A DNA stretch of 64,000 nucleotides from Paenibacillus sp. RC334 (GCF_030034735.1 NZ_CP125370.1:2914001-2978000), one strand, 5' to 3'; positions 17,812 through 26,685 are shown, numbered from the stretch's first letter. Notes: a model not told the origin generated them from the sequence alone. Program-made: numbers and translations.

Positions 17812-19536
17812 CTAAGACTCTCTTCCTTCATGCTGTCTTTTCCACAATCGTGCATACAGACCGTTGTCATCCAGCAGTTCATCATGTCGTCCCTGCTCTA
17901 CAACCCTGCCTTTGTCCAGTACAACGATGCGGTCCGCATTTCGTACTGTTTTGAGTCGATGAGCAATCGCGATAACGGTTCGGCCTTGTACAAGGCGATC
18001 AATCGCCTGCTGAATATCCTTTTCATTCTCAGGATCAAGCGAAGAGGTGGCCTCATCCAGCAATACGATCGGCGAATCCTTGAGAATAGCACGGGCGATA
18101 GAAATTCGTTGCTTTTCCCCACCCGACAATGTACTGCCGCCCTCGCCTACCCAGGTGTCATACCCGTTCGGCAGCTTGGAGATAAAATCGTGACAGCAAG
18201 CTTGACGAGCGGCAGCTTCGATCTCTGCCTGCGTCGCATCACTTTTACCGAATCGAATATTGTTCCCAATGCTATCCTGAAACAGATACACGTCCTGAAA
18301 CACCATAGATACCTTGCGCAGCAGCGCCTCAGGGTCCATCTGCCGCATATCATCGCCACCCAGCAGTACACTGCCCTGATTCGGGTCATAAAAACGTGCG
18401 ATCATACGCAATACCGTACTTTTCCCGCTACCAGAAGGCCCTACGAGCGCCGTAAAGGAACGGAACGGCATAGACATACTTACATCCTCAAGTACGGGTT
18501 GCTCACCATAGCGGAAGCTTACGTGTCTCAACTCGATATCATGCCTTTGCGAAGGTATCTGATCCCCGGGCATGACAGGCTCGTTCAGCAACTGGACAAT
18601 ACGCTCCCCTGCCTGCTCGTGATAACGAAACTCGGCGAAATTAACAAGCGCAGTGGTCAGAGGGTCATAAATACGTGTTCCTACGATTAAAAAGGAGACA
18701 AAAGCGATCACATCCAACTGCCCAGCCAATAATAGATATACCCCGATCATAACCATCCACGTCAAGCCAGAGCGTATAAAAGCAATAGCAGCTAATACAA
18801 TCGGCCCCAACAGCCCTTCAATTCGGATACTGTGACACATCAGCTCCTTGAACGCAAACTCCAGACGCACAAAGCGCTCTCCGGTTAGCTGATAAGCCTT
18901 AATTACCCGAATACCGTTCAAATACTCCTGTAGGCGATTAGCCGCGTTAATTTTAGCCCGCATGTGATTAGCTCCCAGCCGCCGCTGTATACGGGAAGTG
19001 AGCAATACCAGCAAAATCGCTACCGGAAAAGCGGCGAACAGTGCCAGCGCCATGCGCCAATCCAAAAAGGATAAGCCAATCAACGCCAGCAGCGGCATCG
19101 TCACCGCCCCGATCATTTGCGGGACCAAATGGGAAATCCCATGCTCCACCATTGTGAAATCACCCATCATCATATTCGCCAAATCACCCGGATCACGCTT
19201 GTTCAGAAAACCGAGCGACAGCTTGCGCAAATGCTCAGCCAAACGCGATCTCCCGGTTACCGAAGCGTCATAGGCTCCCCGGTACTGGGAACGATAAGCC
19301 GGAACTTCACACAGGTAGAGCAGGATCAACGATATTAGCAGCCCTCCACTTATCCACCACAAGCCAGCCGATTGGAGCGAAGCTCCCGGATGAATGAAAG
19401 GCTCGAAAATAAGACGGGCCGCCCCTACCAGCAACGCAAATGGAATCAGCCCCGCAACATTAGCCAGAGTTGTGTACAATACCGGCTTTAACAGTACCCG
19501 CGGATTACCCGCCGTTATATTTTGCAGCATACTCAT
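17812..19536 (-). CDS. ABC transporter, permease-ATPase half (YbtQ/IrtB-like)
   Basis: A 574-residue half-transporter with an N-terminal six-helix exporter-fold membrane domain (1-320) and a C-terminal ATPase. The ATPase has GPSGSGKST (Walker A), TLSGGEKQRISIARAI (signature) and IVLLDEATSSLDPENE (Walker B with catalytic Glu). It overlaps the preceding half-transporter by four bases, so the two are translationally coupled and should form a heterodimer. With an AraC regulator and a Fur box upstream, the set resembles YbtP-YbtQ/IrtA-IrtB, exporter-fold pumps that import ferric siderophores. The substrate is inferred from context only. Confidence 0.85.
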   Translation of the reverse strand: MSMLQNITAGNPRVLLKPVLYTTLANVAGLIPFALLVGAARLIFEPFIHPGASLQSAGLWWISGGLLISLILLYLCEVPAYRSQYRGAYDASVTGRSRLAEHLRKLSLGFLNKRDPGDLANMMMGDFTMVEHGISHLVPQMIGAVTMPLLALIGLSFLDWRMALALFAAFPVAILLVLLTSRIQRRLGANHMRAKINAANRLQEYLNGIRVIKAYQLTGERFVRLEFAFKELMCHSIRIEGLLGPIVLAAIAFIRSGLTWMVMIGVYLLLAGQLDVIAFVSFLIVGTRIYDPLTTALVNFAEFRYHEQAGERIVQLLNEPVMPGDQIPSQRHDIELRHVSFRYGEQPVLEDVSMSMPFRSFTALVGPSGSGKSTVLRMIARFYDPNQGSVLLGGDDMRQMDPEALLRKVSMVFQDVYLFQDSIGNNIRFGKSDATQAEIEAAARQACCHDFISKLPNGYDTWVGEGGSTLSGGEKQRISIARAILKDSPIVLLDEATSSLDPENEKDIQQAIDRLVQGRTVIAIAHRLKTVRNADRIVVLDKGRVVEQGRHDELLDDNGLYARLWKRQHEGRES

Positions 19537-21374
19537 CGTTTAGCCGCCTCCTCTCCCGGCGCCCCAATCTGCCATTGTCCCGCATCCGTATACGCTTGCC
19601 ACAAGCGGGCATACAGACCATCTGCACGAAGTAGCTCTCTATGCTGTCCCCGCTCAGCAATATGACCTTCCTGAAGCACCAGAATTTGATTTGCATGCTG
19701 AATAGTGGACAACCGGTGTGCGATAACGATCACCGTCTTATTCTTCATCAGCTCCATCAAGGCTAGCTGCATCTCGTATTCATTTTCAGGGTCAGCAAAT
19801 GCCGTGGCTTCATCCAGCACCAGAATAGGCGCATTTTTGAGAATGGCGCGTGCTACCGCAAGCCGCTGCTCTTCACCACCCGATAAATACACTCCGCCTT
19901 CCCCGATGAGCGTATCATACCCGTTCGGCAGTTTGGAGATGAACTCATGGCACTGCGTCGCCTTTGCCGCCGCAATAACCTGCTCCATGGAAGCACCTGT
20001 ATCGCCAACTGCAATATTGTTGAACACAGAGTCAAAGAACAAAAAGGTTTCCTGAAATACAAAAGCGACCGTATCCATCAGGTTGGACGTACTCATCTGT
20101 CGGATATCTGCGCCACCAATGCGAATCGCCCCCTCCTGCACATCCCAAAAGCGTGGCACCAGATTGGCGATCGTGGATTTCCCAGAGCCGGAAGGTCCCA
20201 CTAATGCGGTCATTTCCCCCTGTCTTGCAGTAAAAGAAATATCGAACAATACGCGAGTCGGTTGAGCGTCCCCGCCGTCTTGAGGCTCCTTAACCTCTTC
20301 TGTGCTGCCATAGGAAAAGGAAACCTGCTCAAACTGCACATCATAGGTAGTCGGCTTCTGCGGATGTGCAGGCTCCTGCATTGCAGGCTCATTAAAAATA
20401 CGATCGATCCGATCAACACCTTCATTAATATCTCGCATGGACGACATGAGGTGCATAATTTTAAACATCGGAGCTGAAACCCCGGGAGCCATCACCAGGA
20501 AAAACAGCAGAACCGAGGCAAAAGCAACATTCCCCGGATTACCACTCAGCAAATAAACACCCACAGGCAGTACAAAAGCGGCGAATGAGCTAATAATTAC
20601 CTTAAACACGAGAAAGCCGGTTTGGAATTGATCAGTGAATTTCACGCAATACTCGCGGTAATGCACCATATCGGAGTAAAACTTACGGAACGAATGCACC
20701 GTCTGACCGAATATCTTGATCGCAGGCATCCCCCGTACATATTGCACAGCCGATCCGTTCAGACGCTCCAGTGAATTGTAATACTCTCTGACGTTATCCC
20801 ACGTCTTGGAGCCGCCTATCAGCGTCATCTGGACGGTAAAAGCGAGTAAAATGGGCACAACACAAGCAAGTGCCAGCCACACGTTCAAGCTAAACATAGC
20901 GACAATCATCACCACCGCCGTCACGATGACCTGCACCAGATCCGGCAGCTGGTGAGCGACAAATGTCTCTACTTTTTCCACGTTCTGCTCCAGTGTCTTT
21001 TTAACCGCACCCGTGGAAGTACCATTAAGCCAGCCCAATGGAAGCTTACCAATATGAGCTGACAGCTTGACACGCAGACCGTATAAAATACGGAAGGCTG
21101 CGATATGGGAGATGAGTCCACCGATGTACATCGTAATGAGGCTGGCCAATAAACCTGCGAGCGCGATCAGCCCCCAGCGAATCATAAACGGCCCATCCGC
21201 TGTTGTCGGCTGTGCAGCGTGTTCGAGCAGCTCCTTGAGCACAAAATACACAGATGCATAAGGCACCAGCATCAGAATGGCGCTTAAACCGGAAAAAAAC
21301 GTAGAGAAAGCTAATAGTCCACGCTTTTCCCCGGCGATTTGCACTAATCGGGCAATGCCCGCCTTTTGTTGCAT
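19533..21374 (-). CDS. ABC transporter, permease-ATPase half (YbtP/IrtA-like)
   Basis: A 613-residue partner of the next gene, with a six-helix exporter-fold membrane domain then an ATPase with GPSGSGKST, YLSGGEEQRLAVARAI and ILVLDEATAFADPENE. The signature variant GGEEQR and the D-loop ATAFADPENE recur in the YbtP/IrtA iron-siderophore branch and differ from ordinary drug exporters, which supports the siderophore reading. It lacks an N-terminal siderophore-interaction domain such as that of IrtA. AAAGGAG precedes the ATG. The operon is divergent from nothing upstream but lies after the AraC gene in the same direction. Confidence 0.85.
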   Translation of the reverse strand: MQQKAGIARLVQIAGEKRGLLAFSTFFSGLSAILMLVPYASVYFVLKELLEHAAQPTTADGPFMIRWGLIALAGLLASLITMYIGGLISHIAAFRILYGLRVKLSAHIGKLPLGWLNGTSTGAVKKTLEQNVEKVETFVAHQLPDLVQVIVTAVVMIVAMFSLNVWLALACVVPILLAFTVQMTLIGGSKTWDNVREYYNSLERLNGSAVQYVRGMPAIKIFGQTVHSFRKFYSDMVHYREYCVKFTDQFQTGFLVFKVIISSFAAFVLPVGVYLLSGNPGNVAFASVLLFFLVMAPGVSAPMFKIMHLMSSMRDINEGVDRIDRIFNEPAMQEPAHPQKPTTYDVQFEQVSFSYGSTEEVKEPQDGGDAQPTRVLFDISFTARQGEMTALVGPSGSGKSTIANLVPRFWDVQEGAIRIGGADIRQMSTSNLMDTVAFVFQETFLFFDSVFNNIAVGDTGASMEQVIAAAKATQCHEFISKLPNGYDTLIGEGGVYLSGGEEQRLAVARAILKNAPILVLDEATAFADPENEYEMQLALMELMKNKTVIVIAHRLSTIQHANQILVLQEGHIAERGQHRELLRADGLYARLWQAYTDAGQWQIGAPGEEAAKR

Positions 21375-21515
21375 GAATCATTTCTCCTTTCAAATCACGA
21401 CAGTTGCAGAATGCTTTGAGCCTGGTTCTATTGTACGGCTCTCGTCCTGCTTTCCGCCGCCGATTCCCGGAGAATCACCAACACTGGAGGGAGAAGTTTT
21501 TTAAAATGGAGGATT

Positions 21516-22505
21516 TTATAACGAAGACAAATTGTTATTTTTTCGGTAGGCACTCGGGTTATAGCCATATGTTTTACGGAATAATGCGGCAAAATGACTA
21601 AAGTTGCTATAACCCACCATCGCTGACGCTTCACTGACAGTGATCTGCTCCTTTTCCAGCAGTTGCTTCGCTCTTTCCAATCTTTGTTCGCGTACAAAGC
21701 CAAATACCGTCGTGCCGAATAGCTCTTTAAAGCCGTTTTTGAGCTTTTGTTCATTAATATGTACCATCTGTGCCAGCCGAATCAGACTCGGAGGCTGAAC
21801 CAGTGTACGCAGCAAAATATCTTTCGCCTCGTGAATACACTGTACATCATTGGGTTTGATCGTCATGGTTGATTTAGGCTTTGGGTTGCGTATTTCTTGC
21901 AGAAAAAGTGCCATTAGCTCCAGCGCCTTGCTCTCCAAAAAAAGCTGTCGGGTCATGCCCTGATAAGGATGAAACAACAGTTCCTGAGCGATCGCTCGCA
22001 TACCGGGCGTAATCACTGTCTCCATACAAGCAAACGGTTGCTCCAGACGGATACCCAACTCCTGTAACAGCTCGCCCCACAGCGAAGGATTAAAACGCAG
22101 CTCCATATGATTCATCGCTTTACTTCCCGGCATTTCCGCATGGATCTTCACTTCGTTCATATAAATGAGCTGCACATGCCCTCCATGCTCACGCTCTGAA
22201 CGGAAACCATCTACGGACCAGGTAGCCGAATAGTTGAGGTTCAACGCCAGCTCCAGATAAGGAGTGTCAAACCTTCTTGCAATTTGGACTGGCTCATGAA
22301 ATAGCATGTTACTATGGGAAAGCTCGAAGCCTTGGCGCAAAAAATGCGTATGATGCACTCCCTCTCCCCACTGCTCAGGTATATGATAAATCTGCTCATG
22401 CTTCGCGGACGCCTGAATGGGATCTTTTTCATAGCTCATAAAGTTTGCATCGGCTATTTCATTGTAGTAATCATTAAAAGTAGACGTAGAGGTATGTATT
22501 TTCAT
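21516..22505 (-). CDS. AraC-family regulator (PchR/YbtA-like)
   Basis: A 329-residue regulator. The C-terminal 100 residues hold two helix-turn-helix motifs typical of AraC: SLIRLAQMVHINEQKLKNGF and VSEASAMVGYSNFSHFAALF followed by RKTYGYNPSAYR. The N-terminal 220 residues are a sensor domain resembling PchR/YbtA, regulators that bind ferric siderophores and switch on the matching uptake genes. It lies 140 bases upstream of the ABC pair, same strand, and has a Fur box just before its own start. The likely circuit is Fur repression plus siderophore-dependent activation. Start ATG follows AAAGGGGGAAG. Confidence 0.85.
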   Translation of the reverse strand: MKIHTSTSTFNDYYNEIADANFMSYEKDPIQASAKHEQIYHIPEQWGEGVHHTHFLRQGFELSHSNMLFHEPVQIARRFDTPYLELALNLNYSATWSVDGFRSEREHGGHVQLIYMNEVKIHAEMPGSKAMNHMELRFNPSLWGELLQELGIRLEQPFACMETVITPGMRAIAQELLFHPYQGMTRQLFLESKALELMALFLQEIRNPKPKSTMTIKPNDVQCIHEAKDILLRTLVQPPSLIRLAQMVHINEQKLKNGFKELFGTTVFGFVREQRLERAKQLLEKEQITVSEASAMVGYSNFSHFAALFRKTYGYNPSAYRKNNNLSSL

Positions 22506-22569
22506 CTTGTTATAGCTTCCCCCTTTAGCTGGATTCGCAGTGCATGCGTGTTTTATTCTTAATCACAAG

Positions 22570-22588
22570 TATAATGATTATCATTCTC
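22570..22588. promoter_or_regulatory. Fur box upstream of the AraC regulator
   Basis: TATAATGATTATCATTCTC matches the 19-base Fur consensus GATAATGATTATCATTATC at 17 positions. It lies 65 bases before the AraC start, so the regulator and the ABC pair should be repressed when iron is replete. Confidence 0.85.
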
Positions 22589-22743
22589 ATTTGAAAGACA
22601 AAAAAATGCCCTCTATTTCAAAGTGGTCTTGCGTAGCCAACTTCGGACCACCTTTTTGATTCCTTTCCATACTTCGATTATATAGATGGCTCCAATCCAG
22701 TTAAAATTCCATATGATTACATTCACTCACTAGGAGATGTTAT

Positions 22744-22771
22744 GGTTAACATAATATATATTACGTAATCT
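22744..22771. repeat. dif-like 28-bp inverted-repeat site B
   Basis: GGTTAACATAA (22744-22754), centre TATATA, TTACGTAATCT (22761-22771). Both arms are XerD-half-like and in inverted orientation; the centre is itself a palindrome. It separates the iron block from the MutS2-like block. Confidence 0.7.
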
Positions 22772-22919
22772 ATATATCCTCTTTTTAAGTAACACGATTT
22801 ATTTCTTCCAAGTGGCTCACATTCCACATTTTCTTATTATCACTGCTGTACCAGAATTAAGAAGCCCCATGATGTCCGTTTATCTTTTGTCCGCTTTGAA
22901 GATTTCGAGTGATCTTGGC

Positions 22920-22948
22920 TTGACTTCGGTGCTGACTGATCGTATAGT
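22920..22948 (+). promoter_or_regulatory. Sigma-A promoter of the MutS2-like gene leader
   Basis: TTGACT at 22920 and TATAGT at 22943 with a 17-base spacer form a near-consensus sigma-A promoter. It is about 490 bases before the MutS2-like gene, so transcripts carry a long leader. Confidence 0.75.
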
Positions 22949-22981
22949 GTGGATATATCTGTAATCAAGGGAGAGATTTTG

Positions 22982-23005
22982 ATGTCGGTGAACGTTCTTA
23001 ACTAA
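22982..23005 (+). CDS. Seven-residue leader peptide MSVNVLN
   Basis: An ATG at 22982 preceded by AAGGGAG eight bases upstream opens a seven-codon ORF (MSVNVLN) that ends in TAA. Its last four codons including the stop form the 5' arm of a perfect 12-base inverted repeat, the arrangement expected of a ribosome-sensing attenuator. Translation is inferred from the ribosome binding site and the layout. The peptide is too short for any family assignment. Confidence 0.6.
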   Translation: MSVNVLN

Positions 23006-23178
23006 GCAACTTCATATTCAGGGAAGACCATTCAGGCGCTTGCGCCCTCCGGGGACAGGTTTGTTTGCTACTATGTTTTTACCCTGACATTAGTTAAGAA
23101 CATGCGGATATCATAAATCGCCTCAGGGATTATTTTCTTCTAGGCCTTATTCCGTGCTGTGTTCAGCGCGGTTTTTTT
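22994..23178 (+). promoter_or_regulatory. Transcription attenuator of the MutS2-like gene
   Basis: GTTCTTAACTAA (22994-23005, inside the leader ORF) is the exact complement of TTAGTTAAGAAC (23090-23101). Within the loop are a GGCG/CGCC hairpin (23035-23046) and a TCAGGG/CCCTGA pairing (23018-23023 with 23082-23087). The terminator CCGTGCTG / CAGCGCGG followed by seven T lies at 23152-23178. GAACA and GCGG at 23098-23107 could pair with the 5' arm and loop of that terminator if the 12-base stem is opened. A ribosome paused at the end of the leader ORF would open it. Confidence 0.6.
23152..23178 (+). terminator. Intrinsic terminator 1 in the MutS2-like leader
   Basis: An eight-pair stem CCGTGCTG / CAGCGCGG with one T-G wobble, a four-base loop TGTT and a seven-T tail. 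No complete gene lies between the promoter and this terminator except the leader ORF, so it acts in cis on the downstream gene. Confidence 0.85.
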
Positions 23179-23336
23179 GTTTTCAGATTTTGTGAACTTC
23201 CTTTATACACCTCCTATTCATGGGCTAATTAGCTTACAAATTGGTTTACTCATGGATGATTTGGGGACGCATAAATTGGAGCTGCAAAAGCTGGATTATA
23301 GGCTTATTTGACGATAAATTCCCTCTTTCCTTCAGG

Positions 23337-23376
23337 GCGGAGAATGAACGATTTGTTCATTCTCCGCTCTTTTTTT
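23337..23376 (+). terminator. Intrinsic terminator 2 in the MutS2-like leader
   Basis: A perfect 13-base stem, GCGGAGAATGAAC with GTTCATTCTCCGC, and a five-base loop followed by CTCTTTTTTTT. It ends 60 bases before the MutS2-like start, so most transcripts should stop here unless antitermination occurs. Confidence 0.88.
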
Positions 23377-23435
23377 GTTTTACAGAAAAGGTTCAAAAAA
23401 TCCTGGCACTATACAAATAAAGGAGAGATTTATTC

Positions 23436-25361
23436 ATGAATGAAACCACAATGCAGCGTTTGGAATATGACCGGATCAAAACAAGAGTTTCCGAATGTGC
23501 TTTTTCTTACCTTGGTAAGCGCCATGCCGCTTCCATGCAACCAATTACAGATATCCGTACGATCAGGATCCGCCTTGACGAAGCGACCGAAGCCTTGCAG
23601 CTCATTCGCCACGGTGCAAGTGTTCCTATCCCCTCGCTGGAAGGGATGGAACACATTCTTCACTTGCTGGGAACCGGATATTTGTTCAGCGAGCGCGATT
23701 TTTCTCACATTGCCCAATTTATCAGAAGTTGCGGTCAACTGATAAAATATATGGGTTCCAAGTCGAATGCCGCTTCAAGCGTCAGTGCCTATGCTTCTTC
23801 CATGTATGGTATGGAACCCCTTCTGTCTGAAATTGAAAGATGTATTTATTCAGGAAAAGTTACGGACACCGCCAGTAAAGAACTGGCTAAAATCCGCAAA
23901 AAAATAGCGGTCACGGAAGAGCGGATCAAAAGGAAACTTGATTCTCTCACCAGCCGTCACCGATCCATCATGCAGGAAAATATGATTAGTCAGCGTGGTG
24001 GACGTTATGTGCTTCCAATCAAAAAAGAGTTCCGAAAACAGGTGAAAGGCAATGTGCTGGATGAATCGGGCAGCGGTCAAACGGTTTACATCGAGCCTGC
24101 CGAGATCGTAAGTCTGCAATTCGATCAGAGTGCGAACATGGCGGAAGAATCCAAAGAAGAAATGAAAGTGCTGGGAGACCTGACGGCACTCACTGAGTCA
24201 TACAACCGGGAGCTGAGCATCAACACAGAGACGGTAGGTATACTCGACTTTTTATTAGCAAAAGCCAAATATGCCATGACTATAGATGCTGTCCCTGTGG
24301 AGCTTAACCTTAACGGGATTATAGACATCCGAGGTGCACGTCACCCGTTGATGGCAAATTCCATGGTTCCACTTGATTTCTCAATCGGTGAAGTCTACTC
24401 CTCGCTCATCATTACTGGACCCAATACAGGTGGAAAAACGATGGCCCTCAAAAGTGTCGGCCTGTTAACCCTGATGATGCAATCCGGACTACTGGTACCC
24501 GTTTTGAAAGGCAGCCGAATGGCTGTATTTGAGGGAATTGAGGTGGACATCGGGGACGGACAAAGCATTGAGCATGCCTTGAGCACCTTTTCTGCACATA
24601 TCCGCAACATGATCGGCATTTTGGAAACAGCAGGAAACTCCACTCTGATCCTGATTGATGAAATGGCATCTGGAACCGATCCGGGCGAAGGCGTGGGCCT
24701 CTCTATCGCTCTGCTGGAAGAATTCCACCGCCGCCAGACAACCGTTGTAGCTACCACACACTTTAGTGAGATTAAGCATTTTGCCGAAAATACGCCAGGA
24801 TTCCAGAATGCTCGAATGGAATTTGATACTGAAACACTGCAACCATTATACCGTCTCCGAATTGGTGAGGCAGGAGAAAGCTATGCATACGCCATCGCCT
24901 TGAAGCTGGGGATGTGGAATCGTATTATCGAGCGTTCTCAGGCCATTTCTGCAAGCAGAGCATCTCGGAATACACAGGATTCATTTGTTATCCCCCCTGC
25001 TCTTTATGATGAAAAGCCTGTTGCTGCAAGTAAAACTTCCCCCAAAAGAGCAGTTTTAGACCCTTCAGTGACGCCGTTTGCCCTTGGCGATAGTGTTTAT
25101 GTAGGCTACCTGAATCGGACTGGAATTATATATAAAACCGAGGATGAACGCGGGGATGTGGGGATTTTGATCCAAGGCCAAAGGCTGACCATGAACAAAA
25201 AGAGGCTCGTCCTTCACATAGCTGCTACTGAATTGTATCCTGACGACTATGATCTGGATATTGTTTTAGAAACCAAGGAAAACCGCAAAAAACGGAAGCT
25301 TATGGGACGCAAGCATATCCAAGGTCTGATCATTGAATCTCCTCCAGAAAAAGAAATGTAG
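23436..25361 (+). CDS. MutS2-like ATPase lacking the Smr domain
   Basis: A 641-residue MutS-superfamily ATPase. It has an N-terminal core/clamp region with a central coiled coil (about 130-290, including QRGGRYVLPIKKEFRKQVKG), then the ATPase with GPNTGGKT (Walker A, about 328), STFSAHIRNM and LILIDEMASGTDPGEG (Walker B), and THFSEIK. A KOW-like segment follows (FALGDSVYVGYLNRTGIIYK). It ends about 100 residues after that, where full-length MutS2 (about 785 residues) would carry the Smr nuclease-like domain. Bacillus MutS2/RqcU splits collided ribosomes; here a leader peptide and two terminators upstream suggest translation-stress induction. Start follows AAAGGAGAGATTTATTC. Terminator downstream. 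Confidence 0.85.
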   Translation: MNETTMQRLEYDRIKTRVSECAFSYLGKRHAASMQPITDIRTIRIRLDEATEALQLIRHGASVPIPSLEGMEHILHLLGTGYLFSERDFSHIAQFIRSCGQLIKYMGSKSNAASSVSAYASSMYGMEPLLSEIERCIYSGKVTDTASKELAKIRKKIAVTEERIKRKLDSLTSRHRSIMQENMISQRGGRYVLPIKKEFRKQVKGNVLDESGSGQTVYIEPAEIVSLQFDQSANMAEESKEEMKVLGDLTALTESYNRELSINTETVGILDFLLAKAKYAMTIDAVPVELNLNGIIDIRGARHPLMANSMVPLDFSIGEVYSSLIITGPNTGGKTMALKSVGLLTLMMQSGLLVPVLKGSRMAVFEGIEVDIGDGQSIEHALSTFSAHIRNMIGILETAGNSTLILIDEMASGTDPGEGVGLSIALLEEFHRRQTTVVATTHFSEIKHFAENTPGFQNARMEFDTETLQPLYRLRIGEAGESYAYAIALKLGMWNRIIERSQAISASRASRNTQDSFVIPPALYDEKPVAASKTSPKRAVLDPSVTPFALGDSVYVGYLNRTGIIYKTEDERGDVGILIQGQRLTMNKKRLVLHIAATELYPDDYDLDIVLETKENRKKRKLMGRKHIQGLIIESPPEKEM

Positions 25362-25420
25362 ACGCACATGCATTATCTCAATCGAAAAATAAGCTTTTTT
25401 TGAATGTCAGTGAAACTTTA

Positions 25421-25463
25421 ATCTGCAAGCGGACACTTTGATAAGAGTGATCCACTTGCAGAT
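25421..25463 (+). terminator. Strong hairpin after the MutS2-like gene
   Basis: ATCTGCAAGCGGACACT pairs with AGTGATCCACTTGCAGAT over about 16 positions. The following sequence is only moderately T-rich. Confidence 0.65.
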
Positions 25464-25511
25464 TCTACTTGTTGTCATTTGAATGCATTAATAGGACTCA
25501 TAAATCTAGTT

Positions 25512-25539
25512 TATTAACGTAATATATATTATGTAATCC
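25512..25539. repeat. dif-like 28-bp inverted-repeat site C
   Basis: TATTAACGTAA (25512-25522), centre TATATA, TTATGTAATCC (25529-25539). It lies in the gap between the ends of two convergent genes, where a promoter operator is not expected. The centre is identical to that of site B. Confidence 0.7.
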
Positions 25540-25622
25540 TGTTGATTTCTCCACTCCAAATTTCCTATATATTCCAAAACCATGTTTTTCATATAAACCT
25601 CCTATATCAAACGTCTGTAATG

Positions 25623-25662
25623 CAAAAAAAGGCGTGTCCAAAGTTAAAGGCACGCTCTTTTG
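25623..25662 (-). terminator. Terminator after the ROK kinase gene
   Basis: On the minus strand GCGTGCC, a loop TTTAACTTT and GGACACGC form a stem with one bulge, then TTTTTTT. It is the 3' end of the ROK/HAD block. Confidence 0.75.
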
Positions 25663-25722
25663 TTGGTATTTTATTGGTTTGTATTACTCAATCCCGCACT
25701 CGTCGAAATATAACTTGTGTCA

Positions 25723-26625
25723 TCATTCAAGATGATACGATTGTTTGTAGTTATATATAGCACCTAGCAAATTCGCTTCATTGCCTAATTTACTTTGTTC
25801 AATATCTGCACGCACAAAATTATAGATAGAATCCATATAAAGCTTCTCTAACTCTTCCCTAATCGTAATTACCAGTAAAGGATTTTCAGATATGCCTCCC
25901 CCAATAACAAACTTTTCAGGGTCAAGAATTGATTGCAAATTAATGATTTGTGTTGCGATGTTCCTACAGTATTCTTGAAAAATCGTTTGGACCGTGCGAT
26001 CACCTTCTTCAATAAACTTGAATACTTTTTCACCTGTTATAGAATCTGCAGGAAGTCCTTTAGCTTTCGCAACGGTTTTAGTTAAAACAAAACTGCTCCC
26101 TTGCATACCAAGCAGATAATCATTATTGTCTGCATACTCGTTGTTAGTTCTGATGAAGGAGAATTCTCCAGCCGATAAATGGTGGCCTTTCAGCAATTTC
26201 CCTTGAGAGATGATTCCACCACCCATCCCTGTTCCAACTACCAGAACAACACCATCGGTAATTCCTTGTAATGAACCACGCCATGCTTCTCCAAGAGCAG
26301 CACACTTTCCATCATTTTCAATCGCTACGGGTTTGTGAAACGATTTTTTAAAAACTTCTATCATATTTATATCATTTATATATCTTAATGAACCACCATG
26401 CACCATATGGCCGCTTGCTGAATTCACAATGCCTGGCATGCTGACGGCTATACCTTCACAATCATCTATAAACTGATTATGAATTTGCTTTAAAGCTACA
26501 AGCAGATTCTCAAGTGAGTCCAATGGAGTTTTAACTTTCCCCTTGCTGATAAATTCACCTTGAAAATACAAACTGAATTTTATAAAAGAGCCGCCAATAT
26601 CAAAAACCAGTATTTTCTTTTTCAT
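25723..26625 (-). CDS. ROK-family sugar kinase (BglK-like)
   Basis: A 300-residue ROK kinase. The N-terminal phosphate loop is VFDIGGSFIKFSLY; the catalytic Asp lies in VAIENDGKCAALGE; then GTGMGGGIISQGKLLKG and HHLSAGEFSFI. It lacks the CxCGxxGC zinc motif of glucokinase and NagK. In that it resembles beta-glucoside kinase BglK, which phosphorylates disaccharides for a downstream phospho-glycosidase. The sugar cannot be fixed. It lies 60 bases after a HAD phosphatase gene, with a ROK repressor upstream. Composition is visibly more AT-rich than the flanking chromosome. Confidence 0.85.
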   Translation of the reverse strand: MKKKILVFDIGGSFIKFSLYFQGEFISKGKVKTPLDSLENLLVALKQIHNQFIDDCEGIAVSMPGIVNSASGHMVHGGSLRYINDINMIEVFKKSFHKPVAIENDGKCAALGEAWRGSLQGITDGVVLVVGTGMGGGIISQGKLLKGHHLSAGEFSFIRTNNEYADNNDYLLGMQGSSFVLTKTVAKAKGLPADSITGEKVFKFIEEGDRTVQTIFQEYCRNIATQIINLQSILDPEKFVIGGGISENPLLVITIREELEKLYMDSIYNFVRADIEQSKLGNEANLLGAIYNYKQSYHLE

Positions 26626-26685
26626 ACTACTATAGTCCTTTCATTGAGCAGTTTTGAGTAGTTCTCTCAATAACGATAATTAATT

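Noticed and set aside
22610..22665. Terminator or T-box-like element at the GTGGTC/GACCAC hairpin
   Set aside because: There is a hairpin followed by CTTTTT, but no gene upstream on the plus strand and no T-box consensus nearby; function unclear.
23252..23311. Second leader ORF (MDDLGTHKLELQ...) between the two terminators
   Set aside because: No ribosome binding site before the ATG and no pairing with a terminator; kept only as ordinary leader sequence.
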